Source: FEN-1219 sp963810755
GTDB taxonomy: Bacteria; Pseudomonadota; Gammaproteobacteria; Steroidobacterales; Rariloculaceae
Direction of reading: 5' to 3'
DNA length: 64,000 nucleotides
Assembly (NCBI GenBank): GCA_963810755.1
Contig: CAWEOP010000002.1
Location: 372,001-436,000, forward strand
The first letter of the stretch is position 1. Each line of letters starts with the position of its first letter. Made by a program: the position numbers and the translations under genes. The notes under the pieces are model-generated. The model was given only the letters and a program-made list of their open reading frames with translations. It made no database searches and was not told the DNA's origin. Of this stretch, positions 9,336 through 17,935 are shown in pieces.

Positions 9336-11702
9336 TTATTCCTGAACCACGTAGGTATAGAACTTGATACGACCGTCAACCTGCTCCTGATACACGCCCT
9401 GCACTTCGTAGTTGAAGCCGGGGAAGCGGTTGAACGATTCCTCGAAAGTGGCGAAGTAATCGAGCATCGGTTGCGCGCGATCGTCCCAGCGCTCGCCGGG
9501 CACGACGACGCCGATTCCGGGCGGATAGATCAACGCGAGCGTCGCGGCCACCCGGCCCTTGATGCTTTCGTCGAGCGGCACGTAGTCCACTTCGTTGGCG
9601 ACGACCGCCTCGTACGCGTCCTTAGACGACATGGCGAGCTCCGGGAAGCTGCTCGCGCGGAAGCACTTCTTCTGCAGCTCCTTCACGTTCGCCTCGCGAT
9701 AGAAGTCGTGCATCTCCTTGCAGACCTGACGCAGCGAATAGTTCGCGTAGCGCTCGCGGTTCTGCGCATACAGAGTCGGCAGCGCCTCGGCGAGGGCGGC
9801 GTCGCGATCCCAGAGAGCCTTGAACTTGACGAGCTTCGCGATGAGGCCGTTGAGCTTGCTTTCGTCGTCCGCCGGCGTGAGCAGGAACAGGATGCTGTTG
9901 AGGTCGCACTTCTCCGGGACGATGCGCTGCTCACGCAGATAGTTCGCGACCACCGTGGCCGGCACGCCGAATTCCGCGTATTCCCCGGTCGTGCGATCGA
10001 TGCCGGGCGTCAGCAGCATGAGCTTGTTCGGGTCCACCATCGCGTAGCCTTCCGCGTAACCCGAGTAGCCGTGCCATTTGGCCTTCGGATCGAAGGTCCA
10101 GCACTGCTGCTCGAGCTTGAGCACGTCGGTCGGCAGCTCTTCCCACGCGACGTCCTTGGCGTCTTTCGTGAGCTTCGAGTCGCGGATCGTCACGACGTCG
10201 GGCACGAACGGGTCGAAGAACCAACGTTCTTCGGCGTCTCGGCCCGTGCGAGCGTAGTGACGCCCGAACTCCCGAATCTTCTTGCGCGCCTCGATGCCGA
10301 GCTCGATGCAGCGTTCCCACAGCATCTCGCCGGCTTTGCCCTCGTGGAGCTTCGCGTTCACGTCGAGGGCCGCGAACAGGGGGTAGAACGGCGACGTCGA
10401 GCAATACATCAGGAACGCCTCGTTGAAGCGTTTGTGCTCGATGAAGCGCCGCTGACCCTTGATGTGCTCGTCGCGCTTGTGGATCTGCGACGCTTGCGAG
10501 AAGCCCGCGAGCTGCTTGTGCACCGACTGCGTGGAGAACAACCCCGCCATCTCGGGCTTCAGGTCTGTGAGGCGCATCGGGCTGTGATCGGTGAACAGCG
10601 GATGAAACGCGTTGTACCCGATCCACGCCTCGTCCCAGAGCACGTAGTCGCAGAGGTGGCCGATCTTCTCGAGGACCTTGCGGACGTTGTAGATCGTGCC
10701 GTCGTAGGTCGCGAGCTGGATGCACGCGAGACGGAACGGACGTTCCGCTTTGTGGCGATTCTTGTCCTTGACGAGCGGATTCGTGCGGATCTGCTCGCGC
10801 AGATACTCCTCGTCCCACGCGTCCCAGTCGACCGCGCCGATCATGCCGAACGGGTTGCGGGCCGTCGGCAAGAAGACTGGAATCGCGCCCGCCTTCACGA
10901 GCGCCCCCTGATGCAGCGACTTGTGATTGTTGCGATCGAACAAGACCACGTCGCCGCTGCGCAAGGTTGCCTGCGTGACGACCTTGTTCGAGGTCGACGT
11001 GCCGTTCAGCACGAAGTAGGTTCGGTCGGCGCCGAACACCTTCGCCGCGTATTTCTGCGCGTCGACCGCGGCGCCCACATGAATCAGAAGGTCGCCGAGC
11101 TCGACGTCGGCGTTGCATAGATCGTTGCGGAAGATCTGCTCGCCGAAGTGCTTGAAGAACAGCTGGCCCGCGGGTGATTTGCGGTAGAACTCTCCGCCTT
11201 GGTGCCCAGGACACGCGAACGAGATCTTCGCTTCCGCGTCGTAGGCCATGAGTCCGCCGAAGAACGGCGGCAGCAGGCTCATGCCGTACGAGACGACGCT
11301 CGCGACGACCTGCTTCGCGTAGAACGCGGGGGTCTGCTGACCGAGATAGATGTAGCCGTCGACCTCGCCCGCCATGCCGATCACTGACGTGTCGGCAATC
11401 CGGCTCGAGTCCGCGAGCGCCCAGAGCGGCGTCTTGAAGCCAATGCGCCGGACGCGTTGGGCCAATTGACGCGCGGGCTCTAGCTGTTCCCCGTCGACGG
11501 ATGCGATGTACGCGCCGACTTCCGAATCCTCGGTAACGTCGCGGTCGTAGCGGTCGCTGATCTCGATCTCGAAGTTATCCGACTTGATCCGCTCGAGCAG
11601 CGCGCGAACGTGGGCGTTCTCGCCGTCGACGAGCGCGACCACCTTGAGCAGCTTGTGGAACGGGATCGGAACCTTCGGGATTTTCGCGGCGTATTCGATC
11701 AC
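9336..11702 (-). CDS. speF: Inducible-type ornithine decarboxylase
   Basis: 788-residue PLP decarboxylase of the SpeF/SpeC type, converting ornithine to putrescine and CO2. Features in order: an N-terminal wing domain; FACPGHQGG; VLNGTSTSNKV; LFDRNNHKSLHQGAL (the DRNNHKS variant typical of ornithine enzymes, against DRNCHKS in arginine enzymes); VLWDEAWIGYNAFHPL; the PLP lysine at about residue 396 in FSTQSVHKQLAGFSQ; and YPPGIGVVVPGERW near the C-terminus. It starts at a GTG 18 bases after the adiA copy 2 stop with only a weak ribosome binding site, suggesting coupling. Length is close to, slightly above, the family norm (~720-740). The potE gene follows. The call as an ornithine enzyme rests on these motifs and on the adjacent PotE. 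Confidence 0.88.
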   Translation of the reverse strand: MIEYAAKIPKVPIPFHKLLKVVALVDGENAHVRALLERIKSDNFEIEISDRYDRDVTEDSEVGAYIASVDGEQLEPARQLAQRVRRIGFKTPLWALADSSRIADTSVIGMAGEVDGYIYLGQQTPAFYAKQVVASVVSYGMSLLPPFFGGLMAYDAEAKISFACPGHQGGEFYRKSPAGQLFFKHFGEQIFRNDLCNADVELGDLLIHVGAAVDAQKYAAKVFGADRTYFVLNGTSTSNKVVTQATLRSGDVVLFDRNNHKSLHQGALVKAGAIPVFLPTARNPFGMIGAVDWDAWDEEYLREQIRTNPLVKDKNRHKAERPFRLACIQLATYDGTIYNVRKVLEKIGHLCDYVLWDEAWIGYNAFHPLFTDHSPMRLTDLKPEMAGLFSTQSVHKQLAGFSQASQIHKRDEHIKGQRRFIEHKRFNEAFLMYCSTSPFYPLFAALDVNAKLHEGKAGEMLWERCIELGIEARKKIREFGRHYARTGRDAEERWFFDPFVPDVVTIRDSKLTKDAKDVAWEELPTDVLKLEQQCWTFDPKAKWHGYSGYAEGYAMVDPNKLMLLTPGIDRTTGEYAEFGVPATVVANYLREQRIVPEKCDLNSILFLLTPADDESKLNGLIAKLVKFKALWDRDAALAEALPTLYAQNRERYANYSLRQVCKEMHDFYREANVKELQKKCFRASSFPELAMSSKDAYEAVVANEVDYVPLDESIKGRVAATLALIYPPGIGVVVPGERWDDRAQPMLDYFATFEESFNRFPGFNYEVQGVYQEQVDGRIKFYTYVVQE

Positions 11703-11720
11703 GATCTTGCCCCGCGCGAG

Positions 11721-14024
11721 CTACGAAGCCTCGTTCACGCAGTACACGCTGTAGACGCCGTCGTGCTCTTCGGCGCCTTCGACTTCCTTTGCGAATCCGG
11801 GGAAGAGATGGCCGTACTCTTGCAACGTGCGCAGATAGGTCATCCACGGCCCGTTGTCAGGACCCACGCTCTCGCCCGGCATCACGATCGGAATGCCGGG
11901 CGGATACGGAATCACGCCGACCGCGACGACCCGATTCGCGAGCTCGTCGAGCGGAACCTTCTCGGCGTCACCCGCCATCAACAGCTGAAACGCGCGGCGC
12001 GGTTTCATCTTCGGCGTCGGCAGCGTGGCGTACGCCTGCGCCTGCCAATGCCCTTGCTTACTCTTGCGCAGGTGCGCCCACATCTCGTCGCCGAGGTCCT
12101 TGAGACCCTTGTCTGCGTAGCGCCGCGGCGCTCCCGCGACGAGTGCAGGCAAGACCTCCGCCAGCGGCGCGTTGCGGTCGTAGTCGGCTTTGAAGTCGAG
12201 CAACGTGTTGAGCAGCGTGCCCCACTTGCCCTTGGTGATGCCCACGGAAAATAGGAACAGAACCATGTGGTCGGTGGTGCGCGACGGCACGATGCCATGA
12301 CGGCCGAGGTACGCGGTGACGATGTCGGCCGGAATGCCGGTCTTGTCGAGCTCGCCGTCGTTCTTCATTCCGGGGCAGACGATGCCGAACTTGATCGGGT
12401 CGAGCATGCACCAGCCGTCCGGCAGATCTTCGAACCCATGCCAGCTCTCGCCAGGGTGCAGCACCCAGCAGCTCGGCTCGGTCGCGAGCCACTCGGCGGG
12501 CGCCTCGTGGAACGGAATCTGCCGGCCCTTCGGACCCTTCACCTTCTCGGGATTCCACGGCGCGAAGAACCAGTCCTTCTTAGCGAGGAATTCCTGGCGC
12601 ACGCGAGCGACCGCGAGGCGGCACGCGACGGCCTCGTCGATGGACTCCTGCGTGAGCGACTGTCCGGCCGGACCGTCCATCATCGCGGCCGCGACCTCGT
12701 TCGAAGCGATCAGCGGGTACAGCGGCGAGGTGCTCGCCTGCGAGCAGTACGCTTCGTTGAATCGGCCGTGATCGATCGCACCGCGACCATCGCGGATGTG
12801 GATGTAAGACGTCTGCGACAACGCGGCGAGCAGCTTGTGCGTCGAATGAGTCGCGAACACCGTCGGCCCGTCCTTCGGGTGCTCGGCAGGGTTGCCGCGC
12901 ATCGCGTACCGATCCTGGTACATCGGATTGAATCGGGCGTAGCCGTACCACGCCTCGTCGAAATGAACTCGGTCGACGCTCTTTGCGAGCCGCGCCTCGG
13001 CGCCGACCGCGTCGTAGCACATACCGTCGTAGGTGCAGTTCGTCAGCACCGAGTAGACGGCGCGTTTTTTCCCCGCAGCCTTGGCGAGCGGGTTAGCGGC
13101 AATGATCTTCGCGATGGCCTTCGGCTCGAGACGCTCCGGCGGGATCGGACCGATGATGCCGTAGCGGTTACGCGTGGGGCTCAGGAACACCGGGATGCCG
13201 CCCGTGAGCGCGAGACCTTGCTCGATCGACTTGTGGCAGTTGCGATCGCAGAGCGCGATCTCGTCGTCGCCGACGCAGGCCGACATGATGGAACGGTTCG
13301 ACGCGGACGTCCCGTTCAGCACCGAGTACGAGCGTTCCGCGCCGAACACACGCGCGATATACCGTTCACTCTCGCCGATCGGACCGAGATGCCCGAGCAG
13401 CGATCCGAGCGCGCCGCGCTCGATACCCATGTCCGTACGGAACAGGTTTTCGCCGTAGAAGTCGAAGAACGCGCGGCCGATCGGCGATTTCAGGAACGCG
13501 ACTCCGCCCTGATGGCCCGGCGCCGCCCACGAGTACTCTCTTTCTCGATCGTAGCGTGCCAGCGCGGCCGTGAACGGCGGCAGCAACGCCTGGATGTAAC
13601 GCTCGATAGCGGCCTGCACGCGCCCACCGATGAACGGCGCGGTGTCGTTCAGAATCCAGATGAACTCGTCGACCCACGTCGCAACCTCGACGTTCACCGT
13701 GCCCGCGATGGCGCGGCTGGCCATCAGGAAAATCGGAACCTTGTCGTTGCGCGCGCGGACCGCGCGCAACAGCTCGGTCGCTTGCTCGTGCGAGTCGCCG
13801 TCGTTGCTACCCTGCGTCCAGTTGAGCAGGATGCAGTGAATTCCCGAGTCGGATGTCGCCGTCGCGAGACCGTCCTCGCACGAAACGGCTTCGACGATCT
13901 CGACGCCACGGTCTCGCAGCTCCGCCATCAGAGCGCGCACGTTGCGTGCGCCCGGGCTCGCCGCCTCCGCGAGTCCGCTGTCCACTACGAGCACCCGACG
14001 GACCAGCGACCCACGTTGCATCAT
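11721..14024 (-). CDS. adiA: Acid-inducible-type arginine decarboxylase, copy 2
   Basis: Intact 767-residue AdiA-type enzyme (E. coli AdiA is ~756). Visible: the N-terminal wing domain, AAPGHQGG, ALCDRNCHKSIEQGL, RNRYGIIGPI, NCTYDGMCYDA, RVHFDEAWYGYARFNPMY, the PLP lysine near residue 396 in FATHSTHKLLAALSQ, then HPGESWHGFED, CMLDPIKFGI and VIPYPPGIPIVMPGE. This gives arginine to agmatine plus CO2, with consumption of one proton. It begins with two consecutive ATGs (14024, 14021) behind a clear GGAGA ribosome binding site. It is paralogous to the frame-broken copy at 4.6-6.9 kb, but speF-potE rather than an adiC gene follows it. A role in acid resistance or decarboxylative energy conservation is inferred from family and context. 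Confidence 0.92.
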   Translation of the reverse strand: MMQRGSLVRRVLVVDSGLAEAASPGARNVRALMAELRDRGVEIVEAVSCEDGLATATSDSGIHCILLNWTQGSNDGDSHEQATELLRAVRARNDKVPIFLMASRAIAGTVNVEVATWVDEFIWILNDTAPFIGGRVQAAIERYIQALLPPFTAALARYDREREYSWAAPGHQGGVAFLKSPIGRAFFDFYGENLFRTDMGIERGALGSLLGHLGPIGESERYIARVFGAERSYSVLNGTSASNRSIMSACVGDDEIALCDRNCHKSIEQGLALTGGIPVFLSPTRNRYGIIGPIPPERLEPKAIAKIIAANPLAKAAGKKRAVYSVLTNCTYDGMCYDAVGAEARLAKSVDRVHFDEAWYGYARFNPMYQDRYAMRGNPAEHPKDGPTVFATHSTHKLLAALSQTSYIHIRDGRGAIDHGRFNEAYCSQASTSPLYPLIASNEVAAAMMDGPAGQSLTQESIDEAVACRLAVARVRQEFLAKKDWFFAPWNPEKVKGPKGRQIPFHEAPAEWLATEPSCWVLHPGESWHGFEDLPDGWCMLDPIKFGIVCPGMKNDGELDKTGIPADIVTAYLGRHGIVPSRTTDHMVLFLFSVGITKGKWGTLLNTLLDFKADYDRNAPLAEVLPALVAGAPRRYADKGLKDLGDEMWAHLRKSKQGHWQAQAYATLPTPKMKPRRAFQLLMAGDAEKVPLDELANRVVAVGVIPYPPGIPIVMPGESVGPDNGPWMTYLRTLQEYGHLFPGFAKEVEGAEEHDGVYSVYCVNEAS

Positions 14025-14194
14025 GAATTCTCCAAAAGGAGGGAACTTGCGCTTTGCGAGCTCCGATTGTTACGGGCGCCGCTCTTTCTCGCGATCACCA
14101 CTGATCGAGAATGCGGTGCATGGGCTCGCACTCGCCATTAGACCTAAGGGCAATGCAGGAGGCGGCGCAACGTCGCGCGCCGCCGACCGCACGT

Positions 14195-15262
14195 TCAATA
14201 CTCGTAGAACATCGTCTGGATGCGCGCGGGATCTTTGGTCTTGGTCAGCGCGAGTTGCAGCAGCACTCGCGACTTCGCGGGATTCAATTCGCCCGACACA
14301 ACGAGCCCGAGCTCATCATCGTTGACCTCGTTGTTGCGCAGCACGATTCCCGAGGGCAAGCGCGTGCTGCGCACGATCACGACTCCGGATTTCGCCGCCT
14401 TGGCGACCGCGTCGAGCGCAGGCTTGGTCATGTTCCCGTCGCCGACGCCCGCTACCACGATGCCTTTTGCGCCGTTGCGGACCGCGGCGTCGATCAAGTC
14501 GACGCTCATGTTCGCGTGCGCGTAGAGCACGTCGACGCGCGGCAGCTCATCGAGCCCATCGATCGCGAATTCGGTCGCGTTGCCAACCTTACGGTCCATC
14601 GGCTCGAACCACTCGATCTTGCCGGTGTGCACGACCCCGGCGGGCCCCCGATTGATGCTCCTGAACGTCTGCACGCTCGTCGTGTCGGTCTTGACGACGT
14701 TGCGCGCGTAGTGAATCTCGTCGTTGAGCGCCACGAGCGTGCCTTTGCCGCGCGCGCGGCGGTCGGCGATGACCGCCACTCCGTTGTAAATGTTGCCGGG
14801 TCCGTCCGCACTGATCGCCGTGGCGGGCCGCATCGATCCGACCATCACGACGGGCTTATCGCTCTTGGTCACGAGGCTCAGGAAGTAGCTCGTCTCCTCG
14901 AGCGTGTCGGTGCCGTGCGTGATCAGGACGCCGTCCGCATCGGCCGAAGCGAGCACTTCGTTGACTCGTTTAGCGAGCTTCAGCCAGACCTCGTCGTTCA
15001 TGTCCTGGCTGCCAATGTTGGCCACCTGCTCGCCCGTGATGACGGCCAGCGTGTCGAGATTCGGCACCGCCTTGATTAAGGAGTCGACGTCGTAGGCGCC
15101 CGACGTGTAGCGGTAGTTGGTCGCACTGGCCTGTGCGCCGGCTATGGTGCCGCCAGTGGCTAGCACACGGACTCGCGGGAGCGGCGCGTTCTGCTGCGCG
15201 AGCGCCGCGTTGGTGGCGAGCCATAGCGAGACGACCATCAAACAACGCAACGCGTGACTCAT
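14195..15262 (-). CDS. ansB: Exported type II L-asparaginase
   Basis: 355-residue asparaginase hydrolysing asparagine to aspartate and ammonia. A signal peptide (CLMVVSLWLATNAALAQQ) indicates a periplasmic location. Both catalytic threonine motifs are present: ATGGTIAG near residue 37 and ITHGTDTLEET further in. VMVGSMRPATAISADGP and the C-terminal GVGDGNMT region are also typical of the AnsB family. It lies between asdA (31 bases upstream) and adiA copy 2 (170 bases downstream) on the same strand. The product aspartate is the substrate of both AsdA and AspT, so this enzyme could supply the aspartate branch from the periplasm. That link is inference; the enzyme call is strong. Confidence 0.93.
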   Translation of the reverse strand: MSHALRCLMVVSLWLATNAALAQQNAPLPRVRVLATGGTIAGAQASATNYRYTSGAYDVDSLIKAVPNLDTLAVITGEQVANIGSQDMNDEVWLKLAKRVNEVLASADADGVLITHGTDTLEETSYFLSLVTKSDKPVVMVGSMRPATAISADGPGNIYNGVAVIADRRARGKGTLVALNDEIHYARNVVKTDTTSVQTFRSINRGPAGVVHTGKIEWFEPMDRKVGNATEFAIDGLDELPRVDVLYAHANMSVDLIDAAVRNGAKGIVVAGVGDGNMTKPALDAVAKAAKSGVVIVRSTRLPSGIVLRNNEVNDDELGLVVSGELNPAKSRVLLQLALTKTKDPARIQTMFYEY

Positions 15263-15293
15263 TGTCTTCTCTCCGTTTGCGTACGTTCAGTCT

Positions 15294-17060
15294 CTACGCT
15301 GCTGGCTCCGCGCCACGTCGTTTTGGTCGCCGTCGCGCGCGCGCGCGTGGCGTGGCCCGCGCCTCCGAGGACGTCTTGGTGCCCGCCGCCTTGGTACCAG
15401 TCGACTTGGCACCGGTCGCCTTGGCTCCAATCGCTTTGGTACCCGCGGCCATCTTGCCGGTAGCCTTTTCGTAGGCGGCCCGATAGCCGCGCGCAACCTT
15501 ACGGATCGCGCGGCCGATGTCGTCGTAGACGTGATCGTCGAGATTCGCGAACGACAAACGCACGGACCAGTTGGGCGCCTCGAACCCGCCCCCGTTCAGC
15601 AGCACGATGCCGTGCTCCTTGGCGAGCCGGAACACGATATCGAGCGGATGAACGTTTTCCTTCATCCAACGGACGATGTCCTCTCCGAGATGCTTGCGAG
15701 CCCAGAACTCGAAGTCGATCAGCCCGTAGTAACCGTCGAAAAGCTCATTTGGGTCGACCTCGAGATCGAGACCTTCGATGGCCGCTGCGACGCGCTTGCG
15801 GACGATGCCCATGCAGGCCTTTTGATAGTACTTCTTCTGGTCCATGAGCTCGCAGAGAGAGAACAGGGTCATCATCACCTGCTGGGGTAGCGACAATCCG
15901 GCGGTGTGATTGAGCGCAACGTCGCGGCTATCGGCGACGATGCGGTCGATGAAGCGCACATTCCGGGGCTTTAGCGTGAGCGTTGCGTAGCGCTTGTCGA
16001 GCTTCTTCAGGATGGGCGCAGCGTGCTTCGCGATCAGCCGGTCGAACACGTTGTCTTCGTGCACGGCGATCACGCCGAGACGCCATCCGGTGCAGCCGAA
16101 GTACTTGCTGAACGAGTAGACGCCGATCGTGTTGTACGGGAACGCTCCGAGCAGCGATCTGAAGCCCGGCACGAACGTACCGTAGACGTCGTCCGTGAGC
16201 AGCATCAGCTCCGGCCGTTTCTCGAGAATCGCGCCGATTTTCGCGATGCTCTGCTCGCTCAACGCAATGGAGCTCGGATTGCCCGGGTTCACCACGAAAA
16301 ACGCCTTGACCGCGGGATCGAGCAGCTTCTTCAGTTCCGCGTCGTCGAGCTGGAAGCGGTTTTCTTGCTTCGTCCGGATGTTGACGGTCTTGAGGTCATA
16401 GTCCTCGAGATGCGGCATCTCGAGATACGGCGTGAAGATCGGCGTCAGGAGCGCGATCGTGTCGCCGGCATTGAGCAACCGGTTCGCCTTCATCGATTTG
16501 AAGATGTAGCACATCGCGGCCGTGCCGCCTTCGACGGCGTAGAGCTGAAACTGGCCCTTCGGCCGGGGCAAGCCACACATCGCCCACTGGAGGTATTCGC
16601 GAACGATCTGCTCGTTGTGCACGAGCATCCGATCCGGCACGGGGTAGTTGTCGCCGATGATCGAGTCGACGAGCTCGTGGACGAATGCATCCGGCTCGAA
16701 GTGGAACTTCTCCACCGACCATGGCACGAGCGCCGCGAGGAACTCGGCTCCCGGAAGATCCGCGTGCCGCTTCAACCATTCCGCTAGGCGATCCGCGATG
16801 CCCTGTTCTTTCGGCATGCCGCCGACTCCCGGCGGAAGGTCGAGCACGCGTTTGCTTTCGGTGATCGCGAACTGGCCGAGCAGGAAGAAGGTCTCGCGCG
16901 GCTCCGTCGCGATCCAATTGGGGTTGCCGCGGCCCGCGTTCAGATACGCGACGGCGCCTGCCGCGGCGGTCTTGGTCGCTGCATGCGCCAAAACGTCCTT
17001 GATCTCGAACGGGCTGAGCACGCTGAGCACGGCGAAATCGCGCACCTTGTCGATGTCCAT
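15294..17060 (-). CDS. asdA: Aspartate 4-decarboxylase/aspartate aminotransferase with basic repeat tail
   Basis: 588-residue PLP enzyme of the AsdA family, which removes the beta-carboxyl of aspartate to give alanine and CO2 and also transaminates. Visible features: YLNAGRGNPNW near the start, VEGGTAAMCYIFKS, NPGNPSS, LTDDVYGTF, and the PLP lysine at about residue 319 in YSFSKYFGCTGWRLG. The ATG at 17060 is chosen because GAGGAGGG sits 5 bases before it; a longer reading would add an unrelated 68-residue lead. AsdA is normally ~530-540 residues. Here ~50 extra residues follow KATGKMAAG: about five copies of a GxKxx pentapeptide (GTKAI, GAKAT, GAKST, GTKAA, GTKTS), then an Arg-rich end, resembling histone-H1-like tails. 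It is divergent from the operon containing aspT, its natural antiporter partner. Confidence 0.9.
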   Translation of the reverse strand: MDIDKVRDFAVLSVLSPFEIKDVLAHAATKTAAAGAVAYLNAGRGNPNWIATEPRETFFLLGQFAITESKRVLDLPPGVGGMPKEQGIADRLAEWLKRHADLPGAEFLAALVPWSVEKFHFEPDAFVHELVDSIIGDNYPVPDRMLVHNEQIVREYLQWAMCGLPRPKGQFQLYAVEGGTAAMCYIFKSMKANRLLNAGDTIALLTPIFTPYLEMPHLEDYDLKTVNIRTKQENRFQLDDAELKKLLDPAVKAFFVVNPGNPSSIALSEQSIAKIGAILEKRPELMLLTDDVYGTFVPGFRSLLGAFPYNTIGVYSFSKYFGCTGWRLGVIAVHEDNVFDRLIAKHAAPILKKLDKRYATLTLKPRNVRFIDRIVADSRDVALNHTAGLSLPQQVMMTLFSLCELMDQKKYYQKACMGIVRKRVAAAIEGLDLEVDPNELFDGYYGLIDFEFWARKHLGEDIVRWMKENVHPLDIVFRLAKEHGIVLLNGGGFEAPNWSVRLSFANLDDHVYDDIGRAIRKVARGYRAAYEKATGKMAAGTKAIGAKATGAKSTGTKAAGTKTSSEARATPRARARRRPKRRGAEPAA

Positions 17061-17329
17061 CGTGCCCTCCTCGCGCCTAGATTCGAAATCGGCGCGTCGA
17101 TTAGCCACGAGTCCGGCGAGCGAACGAGGCCCTCCCGCCGAAACCCGTCGACGACCCCGGTCGCCCCGCGCTGATGAGAATCGACGCCACTTGCACACCT
17201 GGATATCGGCCGAAAGTCCACTACTGTAGGCTCTCGTTCCGGTGCTAGCGTCGGGCAAAGGCATTTCGTCTCGGCGCGGTTAGGCGTGAGACTATGTCGC
17301 GCTTCGCTTCCGGGGAATGGAGATCGAAA
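17061..17329. promoter_or_regulatory. Divergent intergenic region between asdA and the DUF3302-aspT operon
   Basis: The 269 bases separate the two divergent arms of the island and must contain promoters for both. The asdA ribosome binding site (GAGGAGGG) is at its left edge. At the right, GGAG lies 5-8 bases before the ATG at 17330. I could not settle on a convincing -35/-10 pair with correct spacing on either strand, and no clear operator palindrome was found. The promoter role is inferred from gene orientation. Confidence 0.5.
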
Positions 17330-17935
17330 ATGGCTCGTATTGACGGCGTACGCGAGAGATCAACTGCGCTGTGGCGGATCGGATCGTTGGCTACGGCCTA
17401 CCTCGCATCCCTGCCCGCACATGCTGCCCACCTCTCGGGCGAGACCTTGGACGCGGCGGCGAACGTGCTTGCGCTGGTCGTGCTCTTCGTCGTGCCGGTC
17501 GTCGGGATCGGGGCATTCTGGCTCGTGCACGTGCTGCCGGAGAAGATCGCGCACAAGCGCCACCATCCGCAACGCGACGCGATCCACATGCTGTGTATCT
17601 TGTCGCTCGTGTTTGGCGGACTACTCTGGCCGCTTGCGTTCCTTTGGGCGTACTCGAAGCCCGTGCTCCACCAACTCGCCTACGGCACGGACAAGCACGA
17701 CGACTACCACGCCGAAAAAGCGGCCGAGGCGGCCGAAGCCGCCAAGACGGCGACGCCAAGCGACCTGCGGGCGGACGTCTCGCGGCTGCGCAGCAACGTC
17801 GAACGTATGCTCGTCAAAGGCGGAACACCGCAGGAGCTGGCCGCCCTTCGCGACCAACTCGCGGCGCTCGAGCCGCGGATCGCGATGCAGAGCGCCGCGC
17901 CGCCAGCTGCACCCGCGACGCCGGAGGCCCGCTAA
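17330..17935 (+). CDS. DUF3302 inner-membrane protein (YiaW-like)
   Basis: 201-residue protein with an N-terminal hydrophobic segment (SLATAYLASLPAHAAHL, possibly a signal peptide), two membrane spans and a charged, Ala-rich, probably coiled C-terminus. The stretch LPEKIAHKRHHPQRDAIH followed by WPLAFLWAY is the DUF3302 signature of E. coli YiaW/YibI. In E. coli the family is encoded beside an HlyD-type protein (YiaV/YibH), and here too the next gene, with no gap (TAAATG), is HlyD-like. The ATG at 17330 is preferred over 17294 because it has GGAG at good spacing. The C-terminal ~80 residues go beyond the usual DUF3302 length. Function is unknown; it is probably an accessory of the adaptor. 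Confidence 0.78.
   Translation: MARIDGVRERSTALWRIGSLATAYLASLPAHAAHLSGETLDAAANVLALVVLFVVPVVGIGAFWLVHVLPEKIAHKRHHPQRDAIHMLCILSLVFGGLLWPLAFLWAYSKPVLHQLAYGTDKHDDYHAEKAAEAAEAAKTATPSDLRADVSRLRSNVERMLVKGGTPQELAALRDQLAALEPRIAMQSAAPPAAPATPEAR

Noticed and set aside
8307..11120. 937-codon open frame on the + strand opposite potE and speF
   Set aside because: Longest antisense frame of the window, but the translation is Arg/His/Glu-rich low-complexity and the other strand encodes clear PotE and SpeF.
12267..14141. 624-codon open frame opposite adiA copy 2
   Set aside because: Shadow of an intact, well-conserved decarboxylase gene.
15294..15455. asdA repeat tail as a frameshift artefact
   Set aside because: The tail follows in frame with regular pentapeptide periodicity, so I kept it as real, though an error near the end cannot be fully excluded.
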